A stretch of 64,000 nucleotides of DNA from Methanothermococcus okinawensis IH1 (GCF_000179575.2 NC_015636.1:124001-188000); one strand, 5' to 3'; shown: positions 46,776-57,844, counted from the first letter of the stretch. The notes: generated by a model from the letters alone, not told the origin. Numbers and translations are program-made.

Positions 46776-48011
46776 TTATTTTACGATTTCATTACCAGTT
46801 ATGTGTGTTATTTTATTATCCAATATTTTCAAAACCTTTCTAAGTGGTATATTTAATTCTTCTGCTATTTTTTTGGCATCTTCATATTCGGGCTTTATAT
46901 TTATTATTTTATCATCAATGGAGGATATTTTTACATCACATTTAAATTCTTTACCATTTATGTTAATAAAATAGGTTTTTTTAATTCGTTCTGCTTTTAT
47001 TCTATCTATTCCTTTTATCCTTACCCCCAATGTTCCAGTTTCTTCCATAAGCATTTTTGCGAATTTTTCAGAAGTTGCATAATCTGTAATTACAGAAATA
47101 ATATTGGTAGGTCGGTTTTTCTTTCCAATACCATTTACAACAAACACCTCTTTTGCCCCTTCATTTAGTAATTTTTCAAACAGAGCTCCTATAACCTCAC
47201 CGGATATATCATCCACATTGGTTTCAAGCACAACCATATTTTTTTCCATTATATCTTCATTTATTTTTCCCTCAACAACCCTTAAAATATTTGGGACTTC
47301 TTTTAATGTCTTTGAGCCTCCGCCATATCCAACTTTTATAGGTATCATAGGTGGAAAGTTATCTACAATTTCATCAACTATATTGGAGAGTATGGCAATG
47401 CCCGTAGGTGTGGTGTGTTCAAATTTAGTGGCATAAGGAGGATTGGAGTATTTTATACCATGTTTGCATAATATTTCAAGGGTAGCAGGTGCAGGAATCG
47501 ATAATATACCATGTTCCATCTTAGTGTAACCTCCACCAAGAACTGGGGGTGTAGAGTATATTTTCCCATTTAAAAACCCGTTTTTTTCAAGTAGCATTAT
47601 ACTTCCAACAACATCAAAAATAGTATCAAGAGATGCCACTTCGTGAAGGTGGAAATTAGTTTTATGGAGCTTTTTTTCAGCATATATTAAATCATTTATA
47701 ATATTGTTTGTTATACTTTTTGCCCTATTGGATAATTTTAAATTGTTTGAAACTTCTGCAATAGCATTTTTTAAATCTTCTGGATGGTGAAATCTATCCT
47801 CAATTATATCTATATAAAGCTTTTTTGCCATTATGCCGTTTATTTTTTCTTCTTTAATATTTACTTCAAATTTTTTGCAGTTTTCCAAATTGTTGATGAC
47901 AGAGGTGAGCTCATATAACGAATCGATATCATCCGTTAAATCAATAAGTGCGGATATAAACATATCACCAGATATTCCTGATATTTTAGGGTCTATAATT
48001 AGAGTTTTCAT
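46776..48011 (-). CDS. larC: Nickel-pincer cofactor protein LarC homologue
   Basis: The 411-residue protein belongs to the LarC/DUF111 family, which in bacteria inserts nickel into the pincer nucleotide cofactor. It begins MKTLIIDPKISGISGDMFIS and has NFHLHEVASLDTIFDVVGS (conserved HxHE-type histidines), GYTKMEHGILSIPAPAT, HTTPTGIAILSNI and VLETNVDDISGEVIG. The ATG at 48011 is chosen because AGTGATAGT precedes it; 27 codons upstream remain open without a site. Its presence near a putative nickel GTPase is suggestive only. Confidence 0.87.
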   Translation of the reverse strand: MKTLIIDPKISGISGDMFISALIDLTDDIDSLYELTSVINNLENCKKFEVNIKEEKINGIMAKKLYIDIIEDRFHHPEDLKNAIAEVSNNLKLSNRAKSITNNIINDLIYAEKKLHKTNFHLHEVASLDTIFDVVGSIMLLEKNGFLNGKIYSTPPVLGGGYTKMEHGILSIPAPATLEILCKHGIKYSNPPYATKFEHTTPTGIAILSNIVDEIVDNFPPMIPIKVGYGGGSKTLKEVPNILRVVEGKINEDIMEKNMVVLETNVDDISGEVIGALFEKLLNEGAKEVFVVNGIGKKNRPTNIISVITDYATSEKFAKMLMEETGTLGVRIKGIDRIKAERIKKTYFININGKEFKCDVKISSIDDKIINIKPEYEDAKKIAEELNIPLRKVLKILDNKITHITGNEIVK

Positions 48012-48091
48012 ACTATCACTTTTATATTGATGAAAATAAAAAAATAAATTATAAAATAAAATAACGCTCATGTTCTTATATTGGTTAGGCA

Positions 48092-48151
48092 TTATCGGAT
48101 AATGGTTATGTAATTATTATTCATCGGAGCTCCGATAATTTTCTCCGATAA
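48092..48151. promoter_or_regulatory. Repeated TCCGATAA octamer and 14-bp palindrome, larC-truA gap
   Basis: TTATCGGA at 48092-48099, TCCGATAA at 48131-48138 and TCCGATAA at 48144-48151 are copies of one octamer in both orientations. ATCGGAGCTCCGAT (48123-48136) is a perfect palindrome overlapping the second copy. The G/C content is far above the surroundings. Candidate operator for larC, truA or both. Confidence 0.5.
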
Positions 48152-48259
48152 AGTTTTTATCGCTATATGTTTTCATTATTTATAGTAGATAATTTAAGTA
48201 TATCTATATATAACATCATAATAAATTATTAATATTTATCATCATCATATTGTGATATT

Positions 48260-49051
48260 ATGTATATCTTAAAGGTAGCATATAACAAACACCATTATGG
48301 ATTTCAAACTCAACCCCATAAAGAAACAGTTTGCGATAAAATAATGGATGCTTTAAAAGAATGTAATTATTTAGCAAATGACAAAATAATTTTTTGTGGA
48401 GGTAGAACCGATAAAGGCGTTTCTGCAATTGGAAATTTTATAGTTGTAGAATTAAGCCAAGAGCCGATTTTATCCCATATTTATTCAAAATTAAAAAATA
48501 AAGGAATATGGATATTTGGCTACAAAAAGATAGATACTATTCCTGAGGTAAAATATAGACATTATAGATATATATTGCCTATTATACCACATATCGATGA
48601 ATACAACATTGATTTAATGATAGAAGCTTCAAAAAAACTTATAGGGGAACATTCATTCCATAACCTATCAAAAAAAGATAGAACAAAGGAAAAAAGCCCC
48701 ATTAGGACAATATATGATATAAAAATTGAAAAAAATCTATACTATATTACAATTGATGTTATCGGCAAAAGTTTTCTGTGGAATATGGTAAGAAAGATAA
48801 TCACTGCATTATCCGAAGTTGGAAAAGAAAATAAACCTGTGGGGTGGATAGATGAGCTCCTGTGTGAGAACCATAAAGGGGGTGTTCCACCCGCACCAGC
48901 AGAAGGGCTTATACTGATGGAAGCAAAAACTGATATAGAGTATATTTATGACAAATATGTATTAAATAGGTTTAGAAGGGAATGGATGGAAAACTACAAA
49001 AAAACAACCATGAAATTAGGAGTATGTAGAAATATGATGGAATTTATATAA
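48260..49051 (+). CDS. truA: tRNA pseudouridine synthase A
   Basis: TruA makes pseudouridine at positions 38-40 of tRNA. The catalytic Asp is in GGRTDKGVSAIGNF; KYRHYRYILP, GEHSFHNLSKKD, RTIYDIKIEK and GKSFLWNMVRKI follow the family order. Length is 263 residues. GTGATATT precedes the ATG. The upstream region holds the TCCGATAA cluster. Confidence 0.94.
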   Translation: MYILKVAYNKHHYGFQTQPHKETVCDKIMDALKECNYLANDKIIFCGGRTDKGVSAIGNFIVVELSQEPILSHIYSKLKNKGIWIFGYKKIDTIPEVKYRHYRYILPIIPHIDEYNIDLMIEASKKLIGEHSFHNLSKKDRTKEKSPIRTIYDIKIEKNLYYITIDVIGKSFLWNMVRKIITALSEVGKENKPVGWIDELLCENHKGGVPPAPAEGLILMEAKTDIEYIYDKYVLNRFRREWMENYKKTTMKLGVCRNMMEFI

Positions 49052-49269
49052 AATAATCCATATAATTTATAATTCATAATTTATATAAAATATTTTTGAT
49101 TATAATTACATATTCATATGGGATATAATGAAGTATTAAGCCATAAAAAATTAAAATAATTTAATATTATATTATAATTTATTCAAATTTATACCATATA
49201 CATTATAAAATCTCAAATAGATAAGATAGAAGAGAGATAAAATTAGAAAAAATTAGATATGATGATAAT

Positions 49270-49986
49270 ATGGAAAAATACATTACTTCGATAAGTATAG
49301 ATATATCCTCAAATGATGTAGAAACAAATCCTATTGTAAATGAAAAAATAAGGAGGGAATTGTCCTTAATTACTCATCCAGATGTAAAATCAGCACTTTC
49401 AAATATTACGGGGGATGATATAGTAATTACCTCTTTTGTTCCTGAAAACTTAATCGAAGAAACCAATAAAAATATTATAAAATTATTAAAAAAACATGCC
49501 GAAGGTTTTGAAGATTTAAATGGGATTTCCGAACATCCTGAGGATGCAGGGGAGGGAGTATCCTATGCAATAGCTAAGGCGGGCTCTAAATATGGGGATT
49601 CTTTAATTGTTTCTTTTGACACCTACGGGGGAGAAGATATTGTAAATGAAATGGCATTGTTTGTTGAAGATATTGGGAAAAAATACGGCTTTGATGTGGG
49701 TTCCAGCGTATCTAACAAGCCTAAAAAGATTCACGGCGTTGGATATTCTGGCATTGCCACAGATGACCCTGTTGTTATCATTACCTTTGAAGAATTAAAG
49801 GAGCTCCCAAAATTAGCAGGATTAATATTTGGTGGGTTGCTAAGTTTTGACAATTTATATTTTGTTAAAAAAGGAACTGCCACGAATATACTACCACCAG
49901 GGGTAATTTATACGATGTCTGCCTTTTTAAATGGAAATGTAATAGATTTATACGATGGTATAAGGAGAAAATATAATTTACTTTAA
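49270..49986 (+). CDS. Conserved hypothetical methanogen protein
   Basis: A 238-residue acidic soluble protein, start supported by GATGATAAT. It has no motif that I can name. Features: an N-terminal helical half (VNEKIRRELSLITHPDVKSAL, EETNKNIIKLLKKHAEGFED), then DAGEGVSYAIAKAGSKYGDSL and a glycine-rich GLIFGGLLSFDNLYF. It is alone between truA and the TDT transporter. Confidence 0.65.
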   Translation: MEKYITSISIDISSNDVETNPIVNEKIRRELSLITHPDVKSALSNITGDDIVITSFVPENLIEETNKNIIKLLKKHAEGFEDLNGISEHPEDAGEGVSYAIAKAGSKYGDSLIVSFDTYGGEDIVNEMALFVEDIGKKYGFDVGSSVSNKPKKIHGVGYSGIATDDPVVIITFEELKELPKLAGLIFGGLLSFDNLYFVKKGTATNILPPGVIYTMSAFLNGNVIDLYDGIRRKYNLL

Positions 49987-50190
49987 TTATTTAATTAATT
50001 TGGTTATTCTTTTAATTTATTTTAATTATTTTATTTTTTTACTTTTCATTTTTTATTTTAATGTATATCATTATATTTAAATATATTTTAAAAATATTAA
50101 AATACATCGATTAATCGGAAGTTTTAAATATATTAACTTTAAATATAGCAATATTACCACTGCACATATGTGGATAAAAGAGGTGAAAAA

Positions 50191-51234
50191 ATGCTAGAGG
50201 CATGCGAATCGAAATGGGATATAATAAAGAATTTCATACCATCATGGTTTGCAGCGATAATGGGAACAGGTATATTGGCAATTACAAGTCATATGTATGC
50301 CATGTATTTGCCCATACTAAATACAGTTGCTGTATATCTTGTTTATTTTAATGTATTTCTGTTTATACTATTTAGCATACCTTGGACATTGAGATGGATA
50401 ATATTTCCAAAAAATGCAAAAGCAGATTTAAATCATCCAGTATTATCTGCATTTTACCCAACATTTGCTGTTAGTATGTTAGTTCTTGCATCGGATTTTT
50501 TTACAATCCTCCACAACATATATTGGTCTAAAATATTTTGGATACTTGGAGCTCTGTCTATGATTGTATTTAGTATAATTGTTCCATTCCAAATGTTTAA
50601 ATCTGAAAATATAAAATTAGACCATGTAAATCCCGGATGGTATATTCCTCCTGTTGGTTTAATAGTTATTCCTATTGCAGGTGGATTATTGGCACCCCAT
50701 TTTACAGGATTGCTCCATGAATTAGCCGTTATTACAAATTTCTTTGGATGGGGAGCAGGATTTTTCTTATACTTGGCTATATTGGCAATTGTATTTTATA
50801 GATTTATGCTTCACCATCCACTACCCTCAACCCTTGCTCCGACTGTATGGATTAATTTAGGTCCAATAGGTGCAGGTATTATTGCATTGATAAATATTGT
50901 TCATAATACTCCAATAATACATATTAAAGACCCATACTATATCTTTTCATTTATATTTTGGGGATTTGGACTTTGGTGGGCTATAATGGCAATAGTTATG
51001 ACATTGCACTATATTAAAAACTTAAAACTCCCATATGGCATGCCTTGGTGGGCATTTATCTTCCCTCTTGGTGCCTATGTTGGCTCAACATATTACATAT
51101 ATAATTTATTCCACTACAATATAGTAAATTATATAGGATTTGGTTTATATTGGCTATTGTTCTTTTTCTGGGCAATTACCCTTATAAAAACTGCAATATC
51201 AACATATCATGGATATCCATTTAAAGGGCACTAA
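50191..51234 (+). CDS. TDT family (TehA/SLAC1-like) transporter
   Basis: A 347-residue membrane protein with about ten hydrophobic segments and the family opening FIPSWFAAIMGTGILAI. Further hallmarks are NPGWYIPPVGLIVIPIAGG and LHHPLPSTLAPTVWINLGPIGAG. Family members move C4-dicarboxylates, sulfite, tellurite or anions; the substrate here is unknown. The start is the ATG at 50191 with AGGTGAAAAA directly before it; an upstream in-frame GTG is less likely. A perfect palindrome CGATTAATCG lies near 50108, upstream of the TATA region. Confidence 0.87.
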   Translation: MLEACESKWDIIKNFIPSWFAAIMGTGILAITSHMYAMYLPILNTVAVYLVYFNVFLFILFSIPWTLRWIIFPKNAKADLNHPVLSAFYPTFAVSMLVLASDFFTILHNIYWSKIFWILGALSMIVFSIIVPFQMFKSENIKLDHVNPGWYIPPVGLIVIPIAGGLLAPHFTGLLHELAVITNFFGWGAGFFLYLAILAIVFYRFMLHHPLPSTLAPTVWINLGPIGAGIIALINIVHNTPIIHIKDPYYIFSFIFWGFGLWWAIMAIVMTLHYIKNLKLPYGMPWWAFIFPLGAYVGSTYYIYNLFHYNIVNYIGFGLYWLLFFFWAITLIKTAISTYHGYPFKGH

Positions 51235-51381
51235 TTTAGAAGCAAAACATTAATAATAAATATTAAGTAGATATTATTAATTATTAGTTTATTAATTTTA
51301 ATTATATTTTATTGTAATTATATTTTATTATATTTTTATTATTCTATAATTAATATTATAGCTATTTTTAGGTGAAAATTT

Positions 51382-51609
51382 ATGTGGATTTCTCCGATGA
51401 ATATGATGATGGGAAATTATTGGAATTTTGGTTTTATGTTTTTTGGATTTTGGACTGTAATAAAAATTATTGTATTTATATTGGTTGTTGTAGATATAGT
51501 TAAAAGAGATGATTTAGACATTCTTGAAAAAATTTTATGGCTGTTAATTGTTTGGTTTTTGGGAATAATTGGAGCTATAATTTATTACCTGCTGTCTAAA
51601 CGAAGATAA
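51382..51609 (+). CDS. Small PLDc_N-type membrane protein
   Basis: A 75-residue protein with a Met/Asn/Gly-rich start, two hydrophobic segments ([18 protein letters not shown] and [20 protein letters not shown]) and a basic end SKRR. The pattern [34 protein letters not shown] fits the PLDc_N (phospholipase D-nuclease N-terminal) small membrane family. GGTGAAAATTT precedes the ATG. Confidence 0.72.
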   Translation: MWISPMNMMMGNYWNFGFMFFGFWTVIKIIVFILVVVDIVKRDDLDILEKILWLLIVWFLGIIGAIIYYLLSKRR

Positions 51610-51659
51610 TTAAAAAAATTAAAAATAAAAAATAAAATAAAAAATAAAGGTATAGATAT

Positions 51660-52214
51660 ATGGTAATGTATATTAAAGACGAAGTTGGAGTAATAGGTAT
51701 AGATGATGCCCCATTTAATAGAAACGATAAAGAAGCCCTATTAATTGGGACTTATTATCGAGGAAATAAGATAATAGATGGCATTTACTTTAAAAAAATA
51801 CACAGAGATGGAATGGATTCAACAGAAAAGATTATTGAAATGATCATGGGAAAACATAAAACAAAGATAAATGTTATATTCTTGGACGGCGTTACATTTG
51901 GAGGATTTAACATAGCAAACCTATATGAAATAAATGAAAAAACCAATATCCCTGTGGTTGCAGTTATTGACAGGATGCCCAATCGACAAAAAATGATGGA
52001 TGCTTTAAAAAAACATTTTGAGGACTATGAAAAAAGAATCTACCTTTTAAAATCATTCCCAGAGCCTGAAAAAATTAGTGATATATATGTTCAGTATGTC
52101 GGTATAGAGAAGGAGCTCCTAAAAATGATAATACAAAAAACAAGATTAAAAAGCAAAATTCCAGAATGTTTAAGAATATCCCACTTAATAGGAAGAGGAT
52201 TTTTGGAGTTATAA
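51660..52214 (+). CDS. DUF99 family protein (endonuclease V-related fold)
   Basis: A 184-residue protein with the DUF99 signature VGVIGIDDAPF near the start, then VIFLDGVTFGGFNIANLYEI, PVVAVIDRMPN and a C-terminal PECLRISHLIGRGF. The family is distantly related to endonuclease V, with conserved acidic residues, but no activity has been shown as far as I know. The start is ATG at 51660 with AAAGGTATAG upstream; an in-frame ATG lies two codons on. Confidence 0.82.
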   Translation: MVMYIKDEVGVIGIDDAPFNRNDKEALLIGTYYRGNKIIDGIYFKKIHRDGMDSTEKIIEMIMGKHKTKINVIFLDGVTFGGFNIANLYEINEKTNIPVVAVIDRMPNRQKMMDALKKHFEDYEKRIYLLKSFPEPEKISDIYVQYVGIEKELLKMIIQKTRLKSKIPECLRISHLIGRGFLEL

Positions 52215-52346
52215 TTTTATTTTAAATAACTTTCTTAAACTAAATTATCTAAATAAACCAAATAAACTAATTAAAAACTAAATAAAAATAAAAAAATATA
52301 AAATAAAAAAATATAAAATAATTAAAAAAATAAAACTAAAATATAA

Positions 52347-53195
52347 TTAATAAGGAACAGGTAATCCTATCTCTTTTCTATGTTCAATTTCTTTGGAATT
52401 ATTAGTTTTCTTAGTTAATGCAAGTTTTTCAAGGATTCCTAAACCAAATTTACCTTCATCTATTGGTTTGGTTTCTAAGTATCCTTCATCAACCATCTTG
52501 TTGAAGAATTCTTCACCTTTTGATGTTCTTATAAATACCGAGCTCCAACCATCAGGACTGCCTACTGAACCTGTTGAGATATCTGCCAATTCTGCTGTAT
52601 AGTCTGTGCATACATGGCATGCTTTTTGTTCGTAGGGATGGGTTTCTTTTAACTTTATAGATTTTGCCTCTCCCCATTTTGTATATACCCAGAATTTACC
52701 TTTTCCTATATCCAATTTAGCAACATCGTCTATTTTTACACCGCAGTGTTCTTCAATTATGGTTTTCATACCATTATATGGGAAGTTTTCCATACAGAAT
52801 ATACCCATAATCAATGCAATTTTATCTGGCATGTGTCTGAATCCTACTGGATATTTCATGGCTTTTCTTGTAGCTATTACCTGACATGGAGTTCCTACAA
52901 CTCCAAGTTTTTCACAGCCGTATTCTCTAATAGCACTTTTTAAAACGCTTATATTTGGACATACTGTATATTTTGTTCCTCCTGCTTTTAAAACCTCTTC
53001 TGGTGTTGTGGCAACCTTGGGAACTGGCTTACAACCTTCACCTTTATCTGCTACTATTACACCATCTAAAAGGTTATTTTCCAACCCATATATAAATGCG
53101 CTAGATACTATCCCACCATCTTGGGATTTTTTTAATATCTTTTTATCCGTAGCTCTTGCGGATATTATTGTCTTATAATTTCCAAAAGCATCCAT
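52347..53195 (-). CDS. frcB: Coenzyme F420 hydrogenase subunit beta (selenium-free isoenzyme)
   Basis: FrcB holds FAD and a [4Fe-4S] cluster and passes electrons from H2 to F420. The 282-residue protein shows [72 protein letters not shown] and [20 protein letters not shown], all typical of FrhB. It is the last gene of frcADGB and follows frcG by 20 bases, with GGTGATTAA before the ATG. Confidence 0.94.
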   Translation of the reverse strand: MDAFGNYKTIISARATDKKILKKSQDGGIVSSAFIYGLENNLLDGVIVADKGEGCKPVPKVATTPEEVLKAGGTKYTVCPNISVLKSAIREYGCEKLGVVGTPCQVIATRKAMKYPVGFRHMPDKIALIMGIFCMENFPYNGMKTIIEEHCGVKIDDVAKLDIGKGKFWVYTKWGEAKSIKLKETHPYEQKACHVCTDYTAELADISTGSVGSPDGWSSVFIRTSKGEEFFNKMVDEGYLETKPIDEGKFGLGILEKLALTKKTNNSKEIEHRKEIGLPVPY

Positions 53196-53215
53196 TTAAT
53201 CACCCCTAAGGATTT

Positions 53216-53947
53216 TTATTGTTCTATCTCTTTAACCTGTTCTGGAATTCTTATTCTTGGGCATTGGAATGAACATGCTCCACATTTTATACATACTTCA
53301 TTTAAAATATTAGGTCTTCCTTCAACCATTTCAATAGCTCTTGTTGGACATGCAGAGGCACAGGAACCACATCCCATGCAGAGGGATTTATTTACTACAT
53401 TTGTAATTAAATCACATCCACAGGCTTCTGTGCTATTCTGAGCAAACTCTGCAAATGGTTGTAAATATTTTGTATCTCCATTTATTGCCAATATAATTAC
53501 CTTAACTATTGTTTCTGGTGATGGAGGACATCCAGGAATTGCCAAATCAACTTTTATCACATCTCCAACAGCAACATACGAGGCATGAGCTGGTTTTGAC
53601 ATCTGTCCTCCCCTACTATATCTTAAAACTCCACCAGTTGCTGCACATGCTCCCAATGCAACTACAATCTTTGCCTTTTTTCTTGTTTCGAGAATATCCT
53701 TTATAGAATGTTCATCATCCAAACAAACCGCACCTTCCACAAGTGCAATATCTATATTATCAGGAATTTTTCTTTCAATCAATATTTTTTCATCGGTTTC
53801 ATTTATCTCTGTTTTTTCATCCATCAAAGTCAATGAATAAACTAAATCTATACTTCCCAATATATCCAAAAGCTTTTCATAGGTATCAGTTAATGATATT
53901 AAACATCCAGTACATCCACTCATGTGAATGTGTGCCACCCTTACCAT
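53216..53947 (-). CDS. frcG: Coenzyme F420 hydrogenase subunit gamma
   Basis: The small [NiFe]-hydrogenase subunit, which carries three [4Fe-4S] clusters. The 243-residue protein starts [21 protein letters not shown] (proximal cluster cysteines), followed by [14 protein letters not shown] and [14 protein letters not shown], then two ferredoxin-type motifs [15 protein letters not shown] and [21 protein letters not shown] precedes the ATG. Same transcript as frcB. Confidence 0.95.
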   Translation of the reverse strand: MVRVAHIHMSGCTGCLISLTDTYEKLLDILGSIDLVYSLTLMDEKTEINETDEKILIERKIPDNIDIALVEGAVCLDDEHSIKDILETRKKAKIVVALGACAATGGVLRYSRGGQMSKPAHASYVAVGDVIKVDLAIPGCPPSPETIVKVIILAINGDTKYLQPFAEFAQNSTEACGCDLITNVVNKSLCMGCGSCASACPTRAIEMVEGRPNILNEVCIKCGACSFQCPRIRIPEQVKEIEQ

Positions 53948-54062
53948 TTTTTCACCTCAATTAAAATAATATTTACAAAAAATTATATATTTAAATATAT
54001 ATTTATACTATTAATATTATTGACCATGATTAATGTTTTAGTTATTAATTATTACTTATTAA

Positions 54063-54566
54063 TCATTCAACTGCTAATTCGTCCAACACCATATTTACTG
54101 CCTTATCAACTGATTTTTTTACTTCTTCTGATAGTTCAAGACATATATCTGGTGCAGGCATGTTTTTTATTTGGCATCCTATAACCACTATATCAATATT
54201 ATAATTTTCACTGAGCTCATTTAACATTCCTGCAAGTGGCATATTATGGGCATCTGCTTGATATTTTTCAATTTCGGGTAAATCCTTAGGATAAAGTTTT
54301 ATCAATTCTCCAGCCTTTAATCCATAATCTATTGCATCTACTATCACTATCTTTCTTATTGGCGTATTCTCATCAATTAAAGATAATATAAAGTGAGATG
54401 CACCAGTTCCTGCATCTATTAGTTCTATTTTATTGGAGTTCAAAATTGGATTATTTTCTTTCATTTTATTTAATTCATTTATTACAGTATATCCAAATCC
54501 ATCGTCTCCAAATAATATATTTCCACATCCAAGGACTAAAATTTCTTTATTTAAATAGTTAGGCAT
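54063..54566 (-). CDS. frcD: F420 hydrogenase maturation protease FrcD
   Basis: A 167-residue HycI/HyaD-type endopeptidase that trims the large subunit after nickel insertion. It begins KEILVLGCGNILFGDDGFGYTV with the nickel-recognition Asp, then ELIDAGTGASHFILSLID, VVDAIDYGLKAGELI and IVVIGCQIKNMP. It stands between frcA and frcG, as in other F420 hydrogenase operons. Its target is presumably FrcA after H393. Confidence 0.93.
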   Translation of the reverse strand: MPNYLNKEILVLGCGNILFGDDGFGYTVINELNKMKENNPILNSNKIELIDAGTGASHFILSLIDENTPIRKIVIVDAIDYGLKAGELIKLYPKDLPEIEKYQADAHNMPLAGMLNELSENYNIDIVVIGCQIKNMPAPDICLELSEEVKKSVDKAVNMVLDELAVE

Positions 54567-54672
54567 ATTACACCCTTAAATTTAGTTATTAAATTATATT
54601 GGTTATTATTTTTGTTATTATTTTTTGGTTATTATATCATATTAGTTAATTTATAGCCAATTATCAATTAGA

Positions 54673-55905
54673 TTAGTGAATAAGTTTTTCATCTACTGTT
54701 TTATTATCATAATCCTTAACAATCATGTGAGTTGCACAGGAAACGCATGGGTCATAGGCTCTAACCACATGTTCTGCAAATTTATAATGGCTTCCCTCAA
54801 TTGCTTTACCGATTAATGGAATATTCCAAGTTGTAGCAACAATTGCGTTATAGTATGTTATTCTTCCGTTCTTATCGATTGAAGCTTGATGGGTATTGTG
54901 CCCCCTTGCTGCTTCATGAACACCTAAACCCACCTTTTCACCATCACCAATTATTGGTTCGTTTGAAAGGGTTTTTCCATTTACATTTAATTCATCAACA
55001 ATTTCCATTGCTCTTTTTACTAAAACAATTAATTCATAAGCCCTAGCTATATGTATAGCCATGGCTCCTTTTTCTTTAAAATCAAAGAATTTGTTAAATC
55101 TTGCCCTAGGTCCAACTTCTGCCAATCTTCCATTTAATGTAGGAATTGTTGTTGATGCCTGTAATGCTACCTCCTTTTCATAGACATCAAATGGTGTGTA
55201 TTCTACAACATTATCTTGGTCGATTTTTGTTCTATCTCCATAAGTCGGGTGAGTAGCAATATATCCAAAATCATGGTATCCAAGTTTTTCTGGGAGCTCC
55301 GTTCCATCAGCTAATGCTCTACTTTCAAATATTGGAATTAAATAATCTATCTGTTCCTTTGCAAGTTTTTCATATTTTTTGCATTTGTAATATATTTTTG
55401 ACCTAACACTTTCTGTAATGTTTTTTGCCATACCACCAATTTTTATGTTTGGTGGATGTATTGCTTCACCACCTACGACATCGCATATATATTGTCCTAC
55501 CTTTCTCATTGCCTGAACTCGTTTAATAAATTCAACTTTATCCTTTTCAGGCACAAAATCAGGTGAAACTAAAAACTGATGAAGTGGATGAGAATGCATT
55601 TTGTTCCCAATTCCAAGTAATTCCCTTAATAATAATCCGTCTTTTGGTGGAATTATACCGCAGGCATCCTCAATTGCCTCAGCCGATGAAATCCCGTGTG
55701 CAGACTGACAAATGCCACAGAATCTCATCACAGCGAGCGGTGCGAATTCCGCAGGTTTTCCTTCTAAAAATCTTTCAAAACCTCTTACTGGTGTTACACT
55801 TAAATAGGCTCCTTTTTCTACAATTCCTTCATCATCTACTTTTAAAACTAATTTTGTATGTCCTTCATGCCTTGTTGTTGGATTTATTTCCACCGTTTTA
55901 CCCAT
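54673..55905 (-). CDS. frcA: Coenzyme F420 hydrogenase subunit alpha, cysteine form
   Basis: The nickel-iron subunit of the F420-reducing hydrogenase. N-terminal nickel ligands are C63 and C66 ([11 protein letters not shown]); the C-terminal pair is C387 and C390 ([10 protein letters not shown]). The first C-terminal ligand, often selenocysteine in the FruA isoenzyme, is Cys here, which makes this the selenium-free Frc type. Seventeen residues after H393 are probably removed by FrcD. Length 410. GGTGGTTCT precedes the ATG. It is the first gene of frcADGB and is divergent from vhcD. Confidence 0.95.
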   Translation of the reverse strand: MGKTVEINPTTRHEGHTKLVLKVDDEGIVEKGAYLSVTPVRGFERFLEGKPAEFAPLAVMRFCGICQSAHGISSAEAIEDACGIIPPKDGLLLRELLGIGNKMHSHPLHQFLVSPDFVPEKDKVEFIKRVQAMRKVGQYICDVVGGEAIHPPNIKIGGMAKNITESVRSKIYYKCKKYEKLAKEQIDYLIPIFESRALADGTELPEKLGYHDFGYIATHPTYGDRTKIDQDNVVEYTPFDVYEKEVALQASTTIPTLNGRLAEVGPRARFNKFFDFKEKGAMAIHIARAYELIVLVKRAMEIVDELNVNGKTLSNEPIIGDGEKVGLGVHEAARGHNTHQASIDKNGRITYYNAIVATTWNIPLIGKAIEGSHYKFAEHVVRAYDPCVSCATHMIVKDYDNKTVDEKLIH

Positions 55906-56327
55906 AGAACCACCATATATGTTATTAAAATAGATAATATGTTATCTAACTAATTAATTGATATTTAAAAAATTAATATATTTATTATAAAATATAATAT
56001 ACGATATAATATATTTAAAATACTGTTATTTAGTTAAAATAGAAAGATATATATGTTAAAACAAAAATCCGAGTTTATATTATTTTAATAATATTAATTA
56101 ACTAAAAATAATACTAAATATTCTTTTTTTGTAAAATATTATTAATTTTTTAATATTTAACTTCATAATGCTTAAAATTATTGAATAAACTTAAACATTT
56201 TAAATTATTTTAAATGACTTTATAAACTTTACTATTTGATTTTAGATATATTATTATATATAATAAAAAGTTAAAACTAACATTAGATTATGTAATAAAC
56301 ATATTAATATATTTAATAGGTGATAAA
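55906..56327. promoter_or_regulatory. Shared frc-vhc divergent control region
   Basis: The 422-base gap between frcA and vhcD corresponds in arrangement to the Methanococcus voltae frc-vhc spacer, which is known to control both selenium-free hydrogenases so that they are used when selenium is short. It is very AT-rich. A CCGAGTTTATATTATT promoter-like site lies at 56069-56084; TTATATATAATAAAAAG near 56253-56269 is an alternative TATA box for vhc; several A/T runs could serve frc. No strong GC-containing palindrome was found. Confidence 0.65.
56066..56084 (+). promoter_or_regulatory. BRE/TATA-like site in the frc-vhc gap
   Basis: AATCCGAGTTTATATTATT contains a BRE-like TCCGA and a TATA box. 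A start near 56105 would give a long vhc leader of about 220 bases. The same core occurs at 40232. Confidence 0.35.
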
Positions 56328-56750
56328 ATGTCCGAATGGGAACCAAAAATAATAGGTTTTTGTTGCAACTGGTGCACCTATGGTGGAGCAGACACAGCAG
56401 GTGTAGGTAGAATGCAATATCCTCCAAGCATTAGAATAATCAGGGTTATGTGCTCTGGAAGAATAGAACCTTCCTTAATCTTAAAAGCATTTAGTGAAGG
56501 AGCAGACGGTGTTTTTGTTGGAGGTTGCCATTTAGGAGATTGCCATTATGATGCTGGAAATTATAAATGGCAAAGAAGGGCTATGTTTTTAAAAGAATTA
56601 CTACCCGAGCTCGGAATAGAACCAGAAAGATTTAAATTTGAATGGATTTCAGCATCAGAAGGTGAAAAATTCCAGCAAACTATGATAGATGTATATAATA
56701 CTGTGAAATCTATGGGTCCTTTAAAATTAAAAGAAAAATTGGAAGAATAA
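56328..56750 (+). CDS. vhcD: F420-non-reducing hydrogenase iron-sulfur subunit D
   Basis: VhcD (MvhD family) links the hydrogenase to heterodisulfide reductase through a [2Fe-2S] cluster. The 140-residue protein has the expected pattern: [16 protein letters not shown] (C12, C13, C16), VMCSGRIEP and [15 protein letters not shown]. The position that is selenocysteine in some VhuD proteins falls among these cysteines, and there is no in-frame TGA here. GGTGATAAA precedes the ATG. First gene of the vhcDGAB-hdrA-fwcB series. Confidence 0.94.
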   Translation: MSEWEPKIIGFCCNWCTYGGADTAGVGRMQYPPSIRIIRVMCSGRIEPSLILKAFSEGADGVFVGGCHLGDCHYDAGNYKWQRRAMFLKELLPELGIEPERFKFEWISASEGEKFQQTMIDVYNTVKSMGPLKLKEKLEE

Positions 56751-56839
56751 TTAATTAGGAATTATTAGAAATTAATTAGACATTAAACATATTATAATAT
56801 ACTGTGATATAGGATACACTGATAATAAACGGTGATTAA

Positions 56840-57742
56840 ATGGTAAAAATAGCAACAACTTGGTTATGCTGTTGTTCTGGATGTCATATCAGTTTGTTAG
56901 ATTTACATGAGGAGCTCCTAAACATACTTGATAGAGTTGAACTTGTCCATTGTCCTGTATTAATGGATGTTAAAGAAATTCCTGATAAGGTAGATATTGC
57001 AATTATTGAAGGAGGAATAAGAAATAAAGAAAACGAAGAAATAGCAAAAGAGATGAGGAAAAAGGCTGACATAGTTATAGCATTTGGAACATGTGCAGCA
57101 TTTGGTGGAGTTCCTGGATTGGGAAATTTATATTCAAATGAAGAAATATTAGACAAGGTATATAAAACAACATTAACAACAGAAAATGAAAAAGGTAGTA
57201 TTCCAAATGAAGAAGTTCCAGAATTGACTTCAAGAGTAAAACCATTATCTCAGATAATAGATGTGGATTTTGTTGTACCAGGATGCCCGCCAGAACCTGA
57301 AGTTACAGCAAAAGTGCTTACCATGTTATTAGAGGGGGAGACTCCTGAATTACCAAAAAATAATCTTTGTGAGGTATGCTCTAGAAAGAAAAGTAAAGAA
57401 GGGGTCTCTATTACAACACTAAAAAGAAGATTCAAAGGAACACCTGACCCAGAAAAATGCCTATTAGAACAAGGATATCTATGCATGGGACCTGCTACAA
57501 GGGCTGTATGTGGTGCAAAATGTCCCAAGGTAGGAATTCCATGTGCTGGATGCTGCGGTCCTGCGGGAACTGTTGTGGACCTAGGAGCAAAAATGATTTC
57601 TGCACTATGTTCAGATTATGGCATTGATAAAGATAAAGAGATAGACCCAACAATACTTCCAAAATCGATAAAAGATAAAATCGGATGTTTCTATAAATTT
57701 ACGCTTCCAAGTGCTTTAATTCCCATTAAATTAAAGAAATGA
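56840..57742 (+). CDS. vhcG: F420-non-reducing hydrogenase small subunit
   Basis: The small subunit with Fe-S clusters. The 300-residue protein begins [22 protein letters not shown] (proximal cluster ligands), followed by [37 protein letters not shown] and a cysteine cluster [29 protein letters not shown], all typical of MvhG/VhuG. GGTGATTAA precedes the ATG. It follows vhcD by 89 bases. Confidence 0.95.
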   Translation: MVKIATTWLCCCSGCHISLLDLHEELLNILDRVELVHCPVLMDVKEIPDKVDIAIIEGGIRNKENEEIAKEMRKKADIVIAFGTCAAFGGVPGLGNLYSNEEILDKVYKTTLTTENEKGSIPNEEVPELTSRVKPLSQIIDVDFVVPGCPPEPEVTAKVLTMLLEGETPELPKNNLCEVCSRKKSKEGVSITTLKRRFKGTPDPEKCLLEQGYLCMGPATRAVCGAKCPKVGIPCAGCCGPAGTVVDLGAKMISALCSDYGIDKDKEIDPTILPKSIKDKIGCFYKFTLPSALIPIKLKK

Positions 57743-57844
57743 ATACTATAATTAAAAGATAGATAGTATAATTAAATATTTAACTATATGCCATTACTAA
57801 TTATAGCAATATATCTAATTAATAATTAAGGATACGGTGATAAA

